Source of the DNA: Rhodocyclus gracilis
Lineage (GTDB): Bacteria > Pseudomonadota > Gammaproteobacteria > Burkholderiales > Rhodocyclaceae
Reading direction: 5' to 3'
DNA: 64,000 nt
NCBI RefSeq assembly: GCF_009617575.1
Contig: NZ_WIXJ01000002.1
Location: 310,001-374,000 of the forward strand
The notes under the pieces are model-generated. The model saw nothing but the letters and a program-made list of their open reading frames with translations. It had not been told where the DNA came from and did no database searches. Shown here piece by piece: positions 16,636-24,008 of this stretch. How positions within the stretch are numbered: position 1 is the first letter of the stretch; each line of letters opens with the position of its first letter. The translations under genes and the position numbers were made by a program.

Positions 16636-18540
16636 TCAGCGCTCGCTGGCGTCGAGCGCCTTGCGATTGATTTCAACCTTGGTACGGGCACGCAGGGACG
16701 CCAGATAGGCTGCGAAGTCTTCCTGCGCTACCACCGCCGCGTAATCGCGGGCCACGGCACGACGACGCGCTTCGTCGACGTTCTCCGGCTGGCTGACCTT
16801 GCTGATGCGATAGATCGCGTAGTCACCATTGTCGAGCGTCATGCCGACATAGGCGGGCAGCTTCGCCACCGGCGCCTGCAACACGGCACGCGCGACGACC
16901 GGCGGGGCCGGCAGGGGTTGCAGACGCGAGAAGGTCTTGTCAGCGCCCCAGTTGGCCTTGTCGCCGGCCACGCCTTTTTGCAACTCGGCCAGACGTGCTT
17001 CGCCGGCCTTCTTCGCCAGCGCCGCCGCTTCACGCACTTTAAGATGCGCTTCGATCTGCGCCTTCACCGACTCGAGCGGACGTGCTGCCGCCGCCTGATG
17101 CTCGACGACGCGTGCCGACAGCAGCGTGTTAGGCGCAATTTCCACAGCCTCGGTGTTGCGCTTGTTCTTCAGCGCGTCGTCGGAGAACAAGGCGGCCTGC
17201 ACCTTCGCGTCACGCAACGGGCCAAAACCCAGCGCCTGTTGCGGTTCGGCGTTCTTCGGCATCCAGCCGCTGGTCTCGATCTTCAGACCAAAACGTTCGG
17301 CGGCCGGCTTGAGGCTGTCCGGTTGTTCGTAGACGAGGTTGGTAAACGCCTCGGCGGCTTCGGCAAAGCGCTTCGACGCGGCCTGATGCTTGAGTTCGGC
17401 AACGATGTCCGGACGCACTTCTTCAAGCGAGCGTTGCTTGCCCGGACGGATCGCCGTCACCTTGATGATGTGATAGCCGAAGTCAGACTTCACGATGCCC
17501 GAAATCTCGCCTTCCTTCAGCTTGAAGGCCGCCTCCTCAAAATCCTTGACCATCGCGCCGCGGCCGAAGAAGCCCAGATCGCCGCCCTTCGCCGCCGAGC
17601 CCGGATCTTGCGAACGGGCACGGGCGATGTCGGCAAACTTCGCCGGCGACTGCTGCACTTCTTTCAGCAGCGCCTCGGCGGCCGCCTTGGTCTTGGCCGG
17701 GTCTTTGTCCTTGTCGAGCAGGAGAATGTGGCTGGCGCGACGTTCTTCAGCGGACTGATAGCGATCCTTGTGGCCCTCGTACCAGGCCTTGACGTCTTCG
17801 TCGCTGACCTTGGCCTGCGCCAGCAGGGCATCAAGCGACAGCACGACGTACTCGGCGCGCACCTGATCGGGCGTCTGGAAGAGACGGGCGTTTTCGTCGT
17901 AGAACTTCTTGATCGCCGCCGCGTCGATGCTCACCTGGCTCGCGTACTGCGCCGCCGGCAAGCGCAACTCGCCGGCCAGACGCTCTTCCGACTCGACGCG
18001 CAGGATGGCGTCGCCGGAGGTCTTGGAGACGATACCGCTGTCGCCGACGGCGCCGACCAGCTGCTGCAGCGTCAGATCCTGGCGCAGTTGCGCTTCGAAC
18101 TGTGGCTGCGTCATGCCTTGGGCGCGCAGTGCAGATTCATAGCGATCATTGGAGAAAACGCCGTTTTCCTGCAAGGCGGGAATGCGGCCGATGAAATCAC
18201 GCAGGGCGTCGTCGCTGACGGTAAGCCGCGAGTGATTCGCCTCGACCAGGAGCAAACGCTTGTCGATCAGAGCGTTGAGCGTCGCCATGCGCGCTTCGGG
18301 CGTATTCATCTGCTCGGGTTTGAAGTTGGCACCGAGCGTCTGACGCATGCGGTCTTGCTGTTCGCGCCAGGCCTGCTGGAATTGCTGGTTGGTGATCTTC
18401 GAATCGCCGACACTGGCCGGATCTTCTCCAGCGCTGCCGCCACGCACGTAGGAGTCCACCCCCCACAAGGCAAATGGCAAGGCAATCAGGACGAGAAATA
18501 TCTGAACGATTTTCCGGTTGTTGCGGACTGCGTCGAACAT
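16636..18540 (-). CDS. ppiD: Periplasmic folding chaperone / peptidyl-prolyl isomerase D
   Basis: PpiD is an inner-membrane-anchored periplasmic chaperone near the Sec translocon. The 634-residue protein starts MFDAVRNNRKIVQIFLVLIA, giving a short cytoplasmic tail and one membrane segment (about 12-32). A SurA-like N-domain follows (about 40-210). The parvulin domain at about 262-370 begins ERRASHILL and includes GGDLGFFGRGAMVKDFEEAA and FGYHIIKV. I chose the ATG at 18540, which aligns with family starts; a TTG ten codons earlier is unlikely. A weak sigma-32-like sequence (CTTGAA, 13 bases, GCTCATTT) lies immediately before the start, but is so close that it would leave almost no leader. Confidence 0.93.
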   Translation of the reverse strand: MFDAVRNNRKIVQIFLVLIALPFALWGVDSYVRGGSAGEDPASVGDSKITNQQFQQAWREQQDRMRQTLGANFKPEQMNTPEARMATLNALIDKRLLLVEANHSRLTVSDDALRDFIGRIPALQENGVFSNDRYESALRAQGMTQPQFEAQLRQDLTLQQLVGAVGDSGIVSKTSGDAILRVESEERLAGELRLPAAQYASQVSIDAAAIKKFYDENARLFQTPDQVRAEYVVLSLDALLAQAKVSDEDVKAWYEGHKDRYQSAEERRASHILLLDKDKDPAKTKAAAEALLKEVQQSPAKFADIARARSQDPGSAAKGGDLGFFGRGAMVKDFEEAAFKLKEGEISGIVKSDFGYHIIKVTAIRPGKQRSLEEVRPDIVAELKHQAASKRFAEAAEAFTNLVYEQPDSLKPAAERFGLKIETSGWMPKNAEPQQALGFGPLRDAKVQAALFSDDALKNKRNTEAVEIAPNTLLSARVVEHQAAAARPLESVKAQIEAHLKVREAAALAKKAGEARLAELQKGVAGDKANWGADKTFSRLQPLPAPPVVARAVLQAPVAKLPAYVGMTLDNGDYAIYRISKVSQPENVDEARRRAVARDYAAVVAQEDFAAYLASLRARTKVEINRKALDASER

Positions 18541-18591
18541 GATGAAATGAGCGCCTGTGAGTCGTTTCAAGACTGGACGGTCGTCGGCAAG

Positions 18592-18618
18592 AAAAAAAGG
18601 CGAACTCTCGTTCGCCTT
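18592..18618 (-). terminator. Orphan Rho-independent terminator (minus strand)
   Basis: A perfect 9-bp stem (18597-18605 and 18610-18618, loop TCTC) is followed on the minus strand by seven T residues. No minus-strand gene lies directly upstream to be terminated. Ten bases identical to the 3' end of tRNA-Asp sit just before it at 18628-18637, so it is probably the original terminator of the tRNA operon. Confidence 0.75.
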
Positions 18619-18627
18619 CTGCTTGCC

Positions 18628-18637
18628 TGGCGGAGTG
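18628..18637 (-). repeat. Copy of the tRNA-Asp 3' end (possible attachment-site remnant)
   Basis: The minus strand reads CACTCCGCCA, identical to the last ten bases of the tRNA-Asp gene at 23599-23608 including CCA. The match stops there on both sides. The copy is in the same orientation as the tRNA gene, ten bases before the orphan terminator. Direct repeats of a tRNA 3' end bound many integrated elements; ten bases is short, so this stays tentative. Confidence 0.45.
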
Positions 18638-18974
18638 TCAAAACCGCAGCACGACCCGTTGTGAAAACCTGAGAATCCTTTGCCTTAAGGTCTTGCGCGC
18701 AGAGGACATTATGCAAAAACCCATGCCCTGAAAACGCCCATGACCGGCGGGCGCATGATAGCAAGAAAGCGGTTTGCAGGCCAATTGAGGGACACCGGCA
18801 CTTCGCCCACCGACCGCCAGCGACTGCCGCGAATGCGCGCAGGAATGCCCGCGCCTCACGCGCCGCCGCGCCGCATTCGCCGCATTCGCCGCCGCGTGCG
18901 ACGATCATTTCTGGACATCATGAGACACCCCGCGTAGCATCGCCGCCCCGCTCAAAGCCGTCCGTCCCGCCACC
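18638..18974. other. Gene-free stretch before the Hsp70-like gene
   Basis: No gene with family resemblance was seen on either strand. A few minus-strand sequences resemble a weak promoter near 18700 (CATAAT). Two copies of CGCATTCGC occur near 18870. The plus-strand gene at 18975 has no clear ribosome site or promoter here. Confidence 0.4.
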
Positions 18975-20240
18975 ATGTCTCACGCCCCCTCCGCCCGCGC
19001 CTGCGGAATCGATTTCGGCACGTCAAACTCGACGGTCGGCTGCCTGCGGCCGGAGCACCCAACCCTGCTGACGCTCGAAGACGGCAAGGTGACACTGCCC
19101 TCGGTGGTTTTTTTCAACGCCGAAGACGAAAGCACTCGCTTTGGCCGCGCCGGTCTCGCCGACTATCTGGCGGGCTACGAAGGCCGGCTGATGCGTTCGC
19201 TGAAAAGCCTGCTCGGCAGCCGCCTGATCGAAGGCAAAACCGAAGTCCACGGTCGCTCGCTTCTCTTTCGCGACTTGCTCGCGCAGTTCATCGGCGAACT
19301 GAAACGCCGCGCCGACCAGCACGGCGAGCGCCCTTTCGCGCAGGTCGTAATGGGCCGCCCGGTCTATTTTGTCGACGGCAACCCGGAGGCTGACCAGGCG
19401 GCAGAAGCAACGCTGGCCGAGATCGCCCACGCGGTCGGCTTTACGGACGTGAGCTTCCAGTTCGAGCCGATTGCGGCGGCCTTTCACTACGAAACCAGCC
19501 TGGCGCGCGAAGAGCTTGTTCTAGTTGCCGACATCGGCGGCGGCACCTCCGACTTTTCGCTCGTTCGCCTCTCGCCAGCGCGTGCGCGCAAGGACGACCG
19601 GCGCGACGATCTCCTCGCCAATGGCGGCGTACACATCGGCGGCACCGACTTCGACCGGCAGCTCAGCCTCGCCAGCGTCATGCCGCACCTGGGTTATCGC
19701 AGCCAGCTGAACAGCGCGCGCGAGATGCCCTCCGGCATCTTCTTCAACCTCGCCACATGGCACACCATCAATTTCGCCTATACGCGGCAAGTTCTGGCCG
19801 AGCAGCAGCGCCTCGCCATCGACGCCCGCGAACCCGAGAAAATGGCGCGCCTGCTGCGCCTGATCGACACGCGCGCCGGCCACTGGCTGGCGAACGAGGT
19901 CGAACACGCGAAGATCGCCCTCTCCGACAGCGACCGCATCGACCTGCCGCTCGACCGTCTGGAAGCCGCGCTGACACTACCGATCACACGTGACGAATTC
20001 GATCAGGCCACGGCAGGTCTCGTGGACTCCGTCGAATCAACCGTCGCCGGCCTGCTGCGCGATGCCGGCGTCGCGGCGGAGGCAATCGACACCGTCTTCT
20101 TTACCGGCGGCTCCAGCGGCGTGCCGCGCCTGCGCCAGCGCATCGCCGCCCTGCTGCCCAAGGCACGGGCGGTCGAGGGCGACCTCTTTGGCAGCATCGG
20201 CGCCGGACTCGCCGTTGAAGCCGCGCGCCGTTACGGCTAG
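18975..20240 (+). CDS. yegD: Hsp70-family ATPase lacking a substrate-binding domain (YegD-like)
   Basis: A 421-residue protein made almost entirely of an actin/Hsp70 ATPase fold: phosphate-1 GIDFGTSNSTVG (residues 11-22), phosphate-2 VADIGGGTSDFSLVRL and adenosine motif VFFTGGSSGVPRL. The C-terminal peptide-binding and lid domains of DnaK are absent, as in YegD. The client or partner is unknown for this family. It is the first gene in the segment between ppiD and tRNA-Asp. The ATG at 18975 fits the motif spacing, although no clear ribosome site precedes it. Confidence 0.85.
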   Translation: MSHAPSARACGIDFGTSNSTVGCLRPEHPTLLTLEDGKVTLPSVVFFNAEDESTRFGRAGLADYLAGYEGRLMRSLKSLLGSRLIEGKTEVHGRSLLFRDLLAQFIGELKRRADQHGERPFAQVVMGRPVYFVDGNPEADQAAEATLAEIAHAVGFTDVSFQFEPIAAAFHYETSLAREELVLVADIGGGTSDFSLVRLSPARARKDDRRDDLLANGGVHIGGTDFDRQLSLASVMPHLGYRSQLNSAREMPSGIFFNLATWHTINFAYTRQVLAEQQRLAIDAREPEKMARLLRLIDTRAGHWLANEVEHAKIALSDSDRIDLPLDRLEAALTLPITRDEFDQATAGLVDSVESTVAGLLRDAGVAAEAIDTVFFTGGSSGVPRLRQRIAALLPKARAVEGDLFGSIGAGLAVEAARRYG

Positions 20241-20395
20241 GCCAAGCAGCGACACGCGGCAGGAGTCAGGCGAGCGCCGCGAACACGGCGGATGCGACAG
20301 GCAAACCGGGGCGCGAGGGCAGGACACGGCACCGCTGGCGGCACCGTCATTCCCTGATCAATGGCCCACCACCGTGCGCCAGAGCACGGCAGCCC

Positions 20396-20890
20396 CTACG
20401 GCCACTCCGTCGCATCGACCAGCACCGTCAGCATGGCGGCGAGGCCTACCGCGTCCTCAGCGTCAAAACGGCCCGGACGCGGGCTGTCGATATCGAAGAC
20501 CGCACATAATTGACCGCGTACCCGCACCGGCAGCACCAACTCCGAACGGGAATCCGCGTCGCAGGCGATGTGGCCGGGGAAGGCATGCACATCCGGCACA
20601 ATCTGCACGGTCTGCTCGCGCGCGCAGGCGCCACACACGCCGCGCGCAAAGGGAATGCGCACGCAGGCGACTTTTCCCTGAAACGGCCCAAGCACCAGCT
20701 CCTGCCCGCGCACCATGTAAAACCCGGCCCAATTCACCTCGCCCAGAGCGCCATACACCAGTGCCGAGAATTGGGAGAGATTGGCGAGCCAGTCGCGCTC
20801 GCCCTGCAAGAGCGCACGCGTCTGCTCTGCAAGAAGCGCGTAAAATTCGCGCTTGTCGGCAGTTGCCGGCGGGGTAAAAGAAGTATCCAT
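20396..20890 (-). CDS. msrC: Free methionine-(R)-sulfoxide reductase (GAF domain)
   Basis: A 164-residue single GAF domain. It has the fRMsr markers: NWAGFY, LVLGPFQGKVACVRIPF, GVCGAC, and PDVHAFPGHIACDADSRSEL. The three conserved cysteines (ACVRI, GVCGAC, HIACD) are all present, which separates the enzyme from ordinary GAF sensors. It reduces free methionine-R-sulfoxide in the cytosol with thioredoxin as expected reductant. It is convergent with the Hsp70-like gene; the 155 bases between them hold nothing recognisable. Confidence 0.92.
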   Translation of the reverse strand: MDTSFTPPATADKREFYALLAEQTRALLQGERDWLANLSQFSALVYGALGEVNWAGFYMVRGQELVLGPFQGKVACVRIPFARGVCGACAREQTVQIVPDVHAFPGHIACDADSRSELVLPVRVRGQLCAVFDIDSPRPGRFDAEDAVGLAAMLTVLVDATEWP

Positions 20891-20988
20891 GCGCGGAAAC
20901 TAGCGCGAGACGCCCCACCAAGGCAAGGCGTCTCGTGGGATGCCCTCGGTTCGCCGCCAGCCGCCGCCCTTCAGTGGTTGGCGGTCAA

Positions 20989-22599
20989 TCAGATACGGTA
21001 CTGGCCGACGATCCTTTGTAGCTGCTGCGCCAAACCGGCGAGTTCCTCCGAGGTTTTCGAGGTCGTCTCGGCAGCGGCGCTGTTCTCCTCCGTCATCTGC
21101 GCGATTTTCTCGACCTGCTGGGCGATCTCCATGCTGGCCGTGCCCTGCTCGCGAATCGAGTTCGTGATCTCGCTGACCATGTTGACCGTCTCGCGTGAGC
21201 CGTTTCCGATCTCCTGCATCGCACCACTGGCCTGCTCGGCGTAGCTGACACCGGCGCCGACCGCGCCTTCCACGCCCTGGATGCTCTGTACGGCGGCTTG
21301 CGAGCCCGCCAGCATCTGCTCGATGGTCGTAGCAATCTCCTGCGTCGACAGAGCCGTCCGCTCGGCCAACTTGCGCACCTCATCGGCCACGACGGCAAAG
21401 CCGCGCCCCTGCTCGCCTGCGCGCGCCGCCTCGATGGCGGCGTTCAAAGCCAGCAGGTTGGTCTGATCGGCGATTTCCTTGATGGCCGAGACGATGCTGC
21501 TGATTTTTTCACTCTGTTGCTCAAGCTCGGCGAGTTGCCCCGAGGCTTCCTTGACCGTATGGGCGATGCCGTTGATCGACTCGACGGTGCCGGTAATGAC
21601 CTCTTCGCCCTTGCGCGCGACATCGCCGGCGTGGCTGGCAAGCTTGTTGGTATCACCCGCGCGGTCGGCAACGTGATTGACGCTAACCGTCATTTCTTCG
21701 ACCGCCGCCGCCATGCTGGAGGCCGCTTCGCTCTGCTGCCGCGAAGAAGACGACATCTCGTGCGCCGCCTCCGCCACCCGTTGCGCCGCCTCGCTGACCG
21801 ATCCCGCGTGCCCGGTAATGTCGCGGAAGCTCTGCTGCAAGCGATCCGTCAGGGCGTTGAACGCCCGCGCCACCTTGGCGATTTCGTCACGCCCTTCCGC
21901 CGGCAGGCGGACGGTGAAATCGAGGTCTTTCTCGACGCGTGAGAAAGAAGCCACCATGCTGGAAAGCGAACCCGAGACATGCCGGTACATGATGAAACCA
22001 ATGGCGGCGATGAGCGCGATAAACAGCACGATAACGGCCAGGAGAAGAATCTTTGCCCGATCGTAAGTCGCGTAAGCCGCGTCGGCATTCTGGGTGGCGA
22101 GGTCGTAGTTGTACTGACTATGGTCGTTGAGCGCGGTTACCAGCCCGTCGATGGTTTGCCGTGCCTCACCGAGTATCTTGACCCCCTCTTCTTTTCTCCC
22201 CTGATGAAGGTCCGCGAGAATTCTTTCGGCAACCACGACATACGCGTCCACGAAGCGGTTATCCGCTGCCAGCAACTCTCGATCCTTATCGTCAGAGATA
22301 AGCTTCTCGTAATCCTTCAGCGCCGCTCTACCTTGATCGATACGCTTGTGAAAAAGGGCTTCCAGCGCGGCTCTTTTCTCTGGATCGGCTTCGACCAGCG
22401 CGTTCAACAGCGAAGGCCGCGCCCGCAGCAACGCGACTTGGGCTTCACCTAGCGTCTTGATACTAGGCAGGGAGTTCTCGTTGGTATAGCGAACGCCAAC
22501 GTTGATATTCGATATTTCGTAAAGGCTGAAGCCCCCCATACCCAGTAATGCGCCTACTGCAACGACAACCAGTACGACTATTCGGGCTGCAATGCTCAT
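20989..22599 (-). CDS. Methyl-accepting chemotaxis protein
   Basis: A 536-residue transmembrane chemoreceptor. Membrane segment 1 is at about 6-28, a four-helix-bundle periplasmic ligand domain follows to about 190, and membrane segment 2 ([20 protein letters not shown]) leads into HAMP. The cytoplasmic signalling domain has the conserved hairpin tip [20 protein letters not shown] and [18 protein letters not shown]. Two ATGs lie in a row; the second (22599) is four bases from GAGGAGG and is preferred over 22602. Ligand unknown. No other chemotaxis gene is in the window. Confidence 0.93.
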   Translation of the reverse strand: MSIAARIVVLVVVAVGALLGMGGFSLYEISNINVGVRYTNENSLPSIKTLGEAQVALLRARPSLLNALVEADPEKRAALEALFHKRIDQGRAALKDYEKLISDDKDRELLAADNRFVDAYVVVAERILADLHQGRKEEGVKILGEARQTIDGLVTALNDHSQYNYDLATQNADAAYATYDRAKILLLAVIVLFIALIAAIGFIMYRHVSGSLSSMVASFSRVEKDLDFTVRLPAEGRDEIAKVARAFNALTDRLQQSFRDITGHAGSVSEAAQRVAEAAHEMSSSSRQQSEAASSMAAAVEEMTVSVNHVADRAGDTNKLASHAGDVARKGEEVITGTVESINGIAHTVKEASGQLAELEQQSEKISSIVSAIKEIADQTNLLALNAAIEAARAGEQGRGFAVVADEVRKLAERTALSTQEIATTIEQMLAGSQAAVQSIQGVEGAVGAGVSYAEQASGAMQEIGNGSRETVNMVSEITNSIREQGTASMEIAQQVEKIAQMTEENSAAAETTSKTSEELAGLAQQLQRIVGQYRI

Positions 22600-22928
22600 C
22601 ATGCCTCCTCGGCCAACTGAGTGCTTTTCCGTGTATTCCGGATTGTCAAACCTTGTCGTGCGGGTAGCCCGTCGCTCAGGTGTATCAGCAGGCTGCACCA
22701 CACAGCCATCAAGATCGTGTCTTGATCGCTAGCTAGGGCAACCGGTACGGGACTTGGTTCAACGAGGTCAGCACGCACGATACTGCCTGAGGCTTGCGGT
22801 GACGAAGACCGTGGAGAGACCGAGGCGCTTCGCGTCAGCGTTCCCTCAGCAGGCTGATTGGCAATCTGGCGCAGCTTTTCGATTAGTGTGTTCGCCGCGT
22901 GGAGGTCTGTTCTTGTGAAGGTGTCACG
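22599..22928 (-). other. 110-codon open frame ending at the chemoreceptor start (possible gene remnant)
   Basis: From 22928 the minus strand is open for 109 codons and its TGA overlaps the chemoreceptor start region (ATGATGA), as in coupled genes. The translation contains LHAANTLIEKLRQIANQPAEG followed by a Ser/Pro-rich stretch. There is a stop directly upstream (22929-22931) and no good start codon, although the same frame is open again beyond that stop. No family is recognised. It may be a decayed gene or chance. Confidence 0.25.
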
Positions 22929-23259
22929 TCAATTCACACGTTCGCGTTCGAGCTTGCTTGGCAACGTCGATAACTGAGACTGCGCCAGACACAACAACGC
23001 TAAGGCCGTACAGGTTTTACGGGCGCTGTCTATGCGAGGTTTGCCACGCCAGGGAGAGCGTTGCGTAGCACCTTGTGTCTGCTGAACTACGCGAACAGAA
23101 CCGGGGGTTCTCTGGATTCACGCGGCGGCGAGGACTCAGAAGCGAATTACCACGACTAATCCTCGAGCGAAAAGATGAGCATGGAGAGCGGGGGACGGTG
23201 CAACCCAAACGGCTAACCACCACCCGCTTTGAAAAAGGGCGTTAGCAAACGTCAGCGCA

Positions 23260-23432
23260 TTATCTTTTCGCGGCGAAAGCCAGCATGGCGTGCGGAAGCA
23301 CCTGCTCATTAGTGAGATCACCGGATGACTGCATACCTTTGAGCGTCCGCAAAAGCATCTGTTCGACCACCGACGTCGCCCCGTAGGGGGGGGGCGACGT
23401 TCAATCGGGTTAAATGGCGCGATTCCCGTCAA
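23260..23432 (-). pseudogene. Short frame broken at a run of nine C
   Basis: Reading the minus strand from the TTG at 23432 gives TGIAPFNPIERRPPP up to the homopolymer at 23386-23394. One more C there would continue into YGATSVVEQMLLRTLKGM and end QVLPHAMLAFAAKR at the TAA at 23260. The second part looks like real protein. The break may be mutation, phase variation or an assembly slip. Family unknown. Confidence 0.25.
23373..23400. repeat. 10-bp perfect inverted repeat with a G9 run in the loop
   Basis: ACGTCGCCCC (23373-23382) and GGGGCGACGT (23391-23400) pair perfectly around eight bases. No T tract follows, so it is not a normal terminator. Its role is unknown. Confidence 0.5.
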
Positions 23433-23550
23433 GACGAGTTGGACGGCTCGGCGACGTTTTAGCCTGAGGATGGCAGTCGAAGTTTGGCTGTCACCCAGCA
23501 GTCACCTTGTAAAACCCAAGCGGGGATAACTGGAAGGGAAAAGATATGCT

Positions 23551-23585
23551 TAGAAAAAGAAAAAGCCGCTGATAAACAGCGGCTT
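23551..23585 (-). terminator. Rho-independent terminator after tRNA-Asp
   Basis: A perfect 9-bp stem (23563-23571 and 23577-23585, loop ATAAA) followed on the minus strand by TTTTTCTTTTTC, 13 bases beyond the tRNA-Asp 3' end. Confidence 0.85.
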
Positions 23586-23598
23586 GATCTTATGGTGT

Positions 23599-23675
23599 TG
23601 GCGGAGTGGACGGGACTCGAACCCGCGACCCCCGGCGTGACAGGCCGGTATTCTAACCAACTGAACTACCACTCC
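23599..23675 (-). tRNA. tRNA-Asp (GTC)
   Basis: The 77-base cloverleaf starts GGAGTGGTAGTTCAGTTGG, has anticodon loop CTGTCAC (anticodon GTC) and T arm GGTTCGAGTCC, and ends with encoded CCA. The acceptor stem GGAGTGG/CCACTCC is fully paired. It is the second tRNA of a Val-Asp pair. Its last ten bases recur at 18628-18637. Confidence 0.97.
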
Positions 23676-23699
23676 AGTATTACGACGAGGCTGCAGTTT

Positions 23700-23775
23700 T
23701 GGTGGGTGCTGACGGGCTCGAACCGCCGACATCCAGCTTGTAAGGCTAGCGCTCTACCAACTGAGCTAAGCACCC
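23700..23775 (-). tRNA. tRNA-Val (TAC)
   Basis: A 76-base cloverleaf starting GGGTGCTTAGCTCAGTTGG, anticodon loop CTTACAA (anticodon TAC), T arm GGTTCGAGCCC and encoded CCA. It lies 24 bases before tRNA-Asp and is probably cotranscribed with it. Confidence 0.97.
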
Positions 23776-23798
23776 GCGAGCTGTCGAAACAGCCGCGC

Positions 23799-23804
23799 AT
23801 TCTA
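23799..23804 (-). promoter_or_regulatory. Putative -10 element of the tRNA-Val/Asp operon
   Basis: The minus strand reads TAGAAT 23 bases before the mature 5' end of tRNA-Val, followed by a GC-rich discriminator (GCGCGG) as is usual for stable RNA. The -35 is poor. Confidence 0.45.
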
Positions 23805-23966
23805 CCTGACTTACCCGGAAAATACCAGCCAAAAACTCGCTTACCCACACACGCCCGACGAAAGCATCACTTTGCCGAAGAAAACAGCCAAACAACCACC
23901 TCGACACAGTCAGCCAAACGCCAAGCAAAGCACTGCGAAAACCAAGGGCCCAAACCTTCCCGACAC

Positions 23967-24000
23967 GCTGACATGCTGCACTAACGCGCGGCATGTCAGC
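23967..24000. repeat. 10-bp inverted repeat just after lon
   Basis: GCTGACATGC (23967-23976) and GCATGTCAGC (23991-24000) pair perfectly around a 14-base loop, 8 bases beyond the lon stop. It lacks a T tract. It is probably the lon transcript-end hairpin. The rest of 23776-24008 holds no gene; in many betaproteobacteria hupB lies here. Confidence 0.5.
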
Positions 24001-24008
24001 AAGTGCGG

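Larger units (their letters stand above)
22929..23550. other. Gene-poor, lower-GC stretch next to tRNA-Asp
   Basis: No intact recognisable gene on either strand. Counting G+C by hand in four 60-base lines between 22741 and 23340 gives 52-60 percent, against about 63 percent in a neighbouring gene line. It contains a possible frameshifted short frame (23260-23432), a 10-bp inverted repeat and a run of nine G (23386-23394). The position beside a tRNA and the composition suggest decayed foreign DNA; no integrase motif was seen. Confidence 0.5.

Noticed and set aside
18540-18565. Sigma-32-like promoter for ppiD (CTTGAA, 13 bases, GCTCATTT)
   Set aside because: The -10 is weak and so near the ATG that there would be almost no leader.
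18592-18710. A small RNA of about 100 bases on the minus strand, between a CATAAT near 18700 and the terminator at 18592-18618
   Set aside because: The -35 spacing is poor and the terminator is better explained as the displaced end of the tRNA operon.
23205-23255. Integron attC-like GGCTAAC...GTTAGC pair
   Set aside because: The core bases do not fit the RYYYAAC/GTTRRRY pattern and there is no integrase or cassette.
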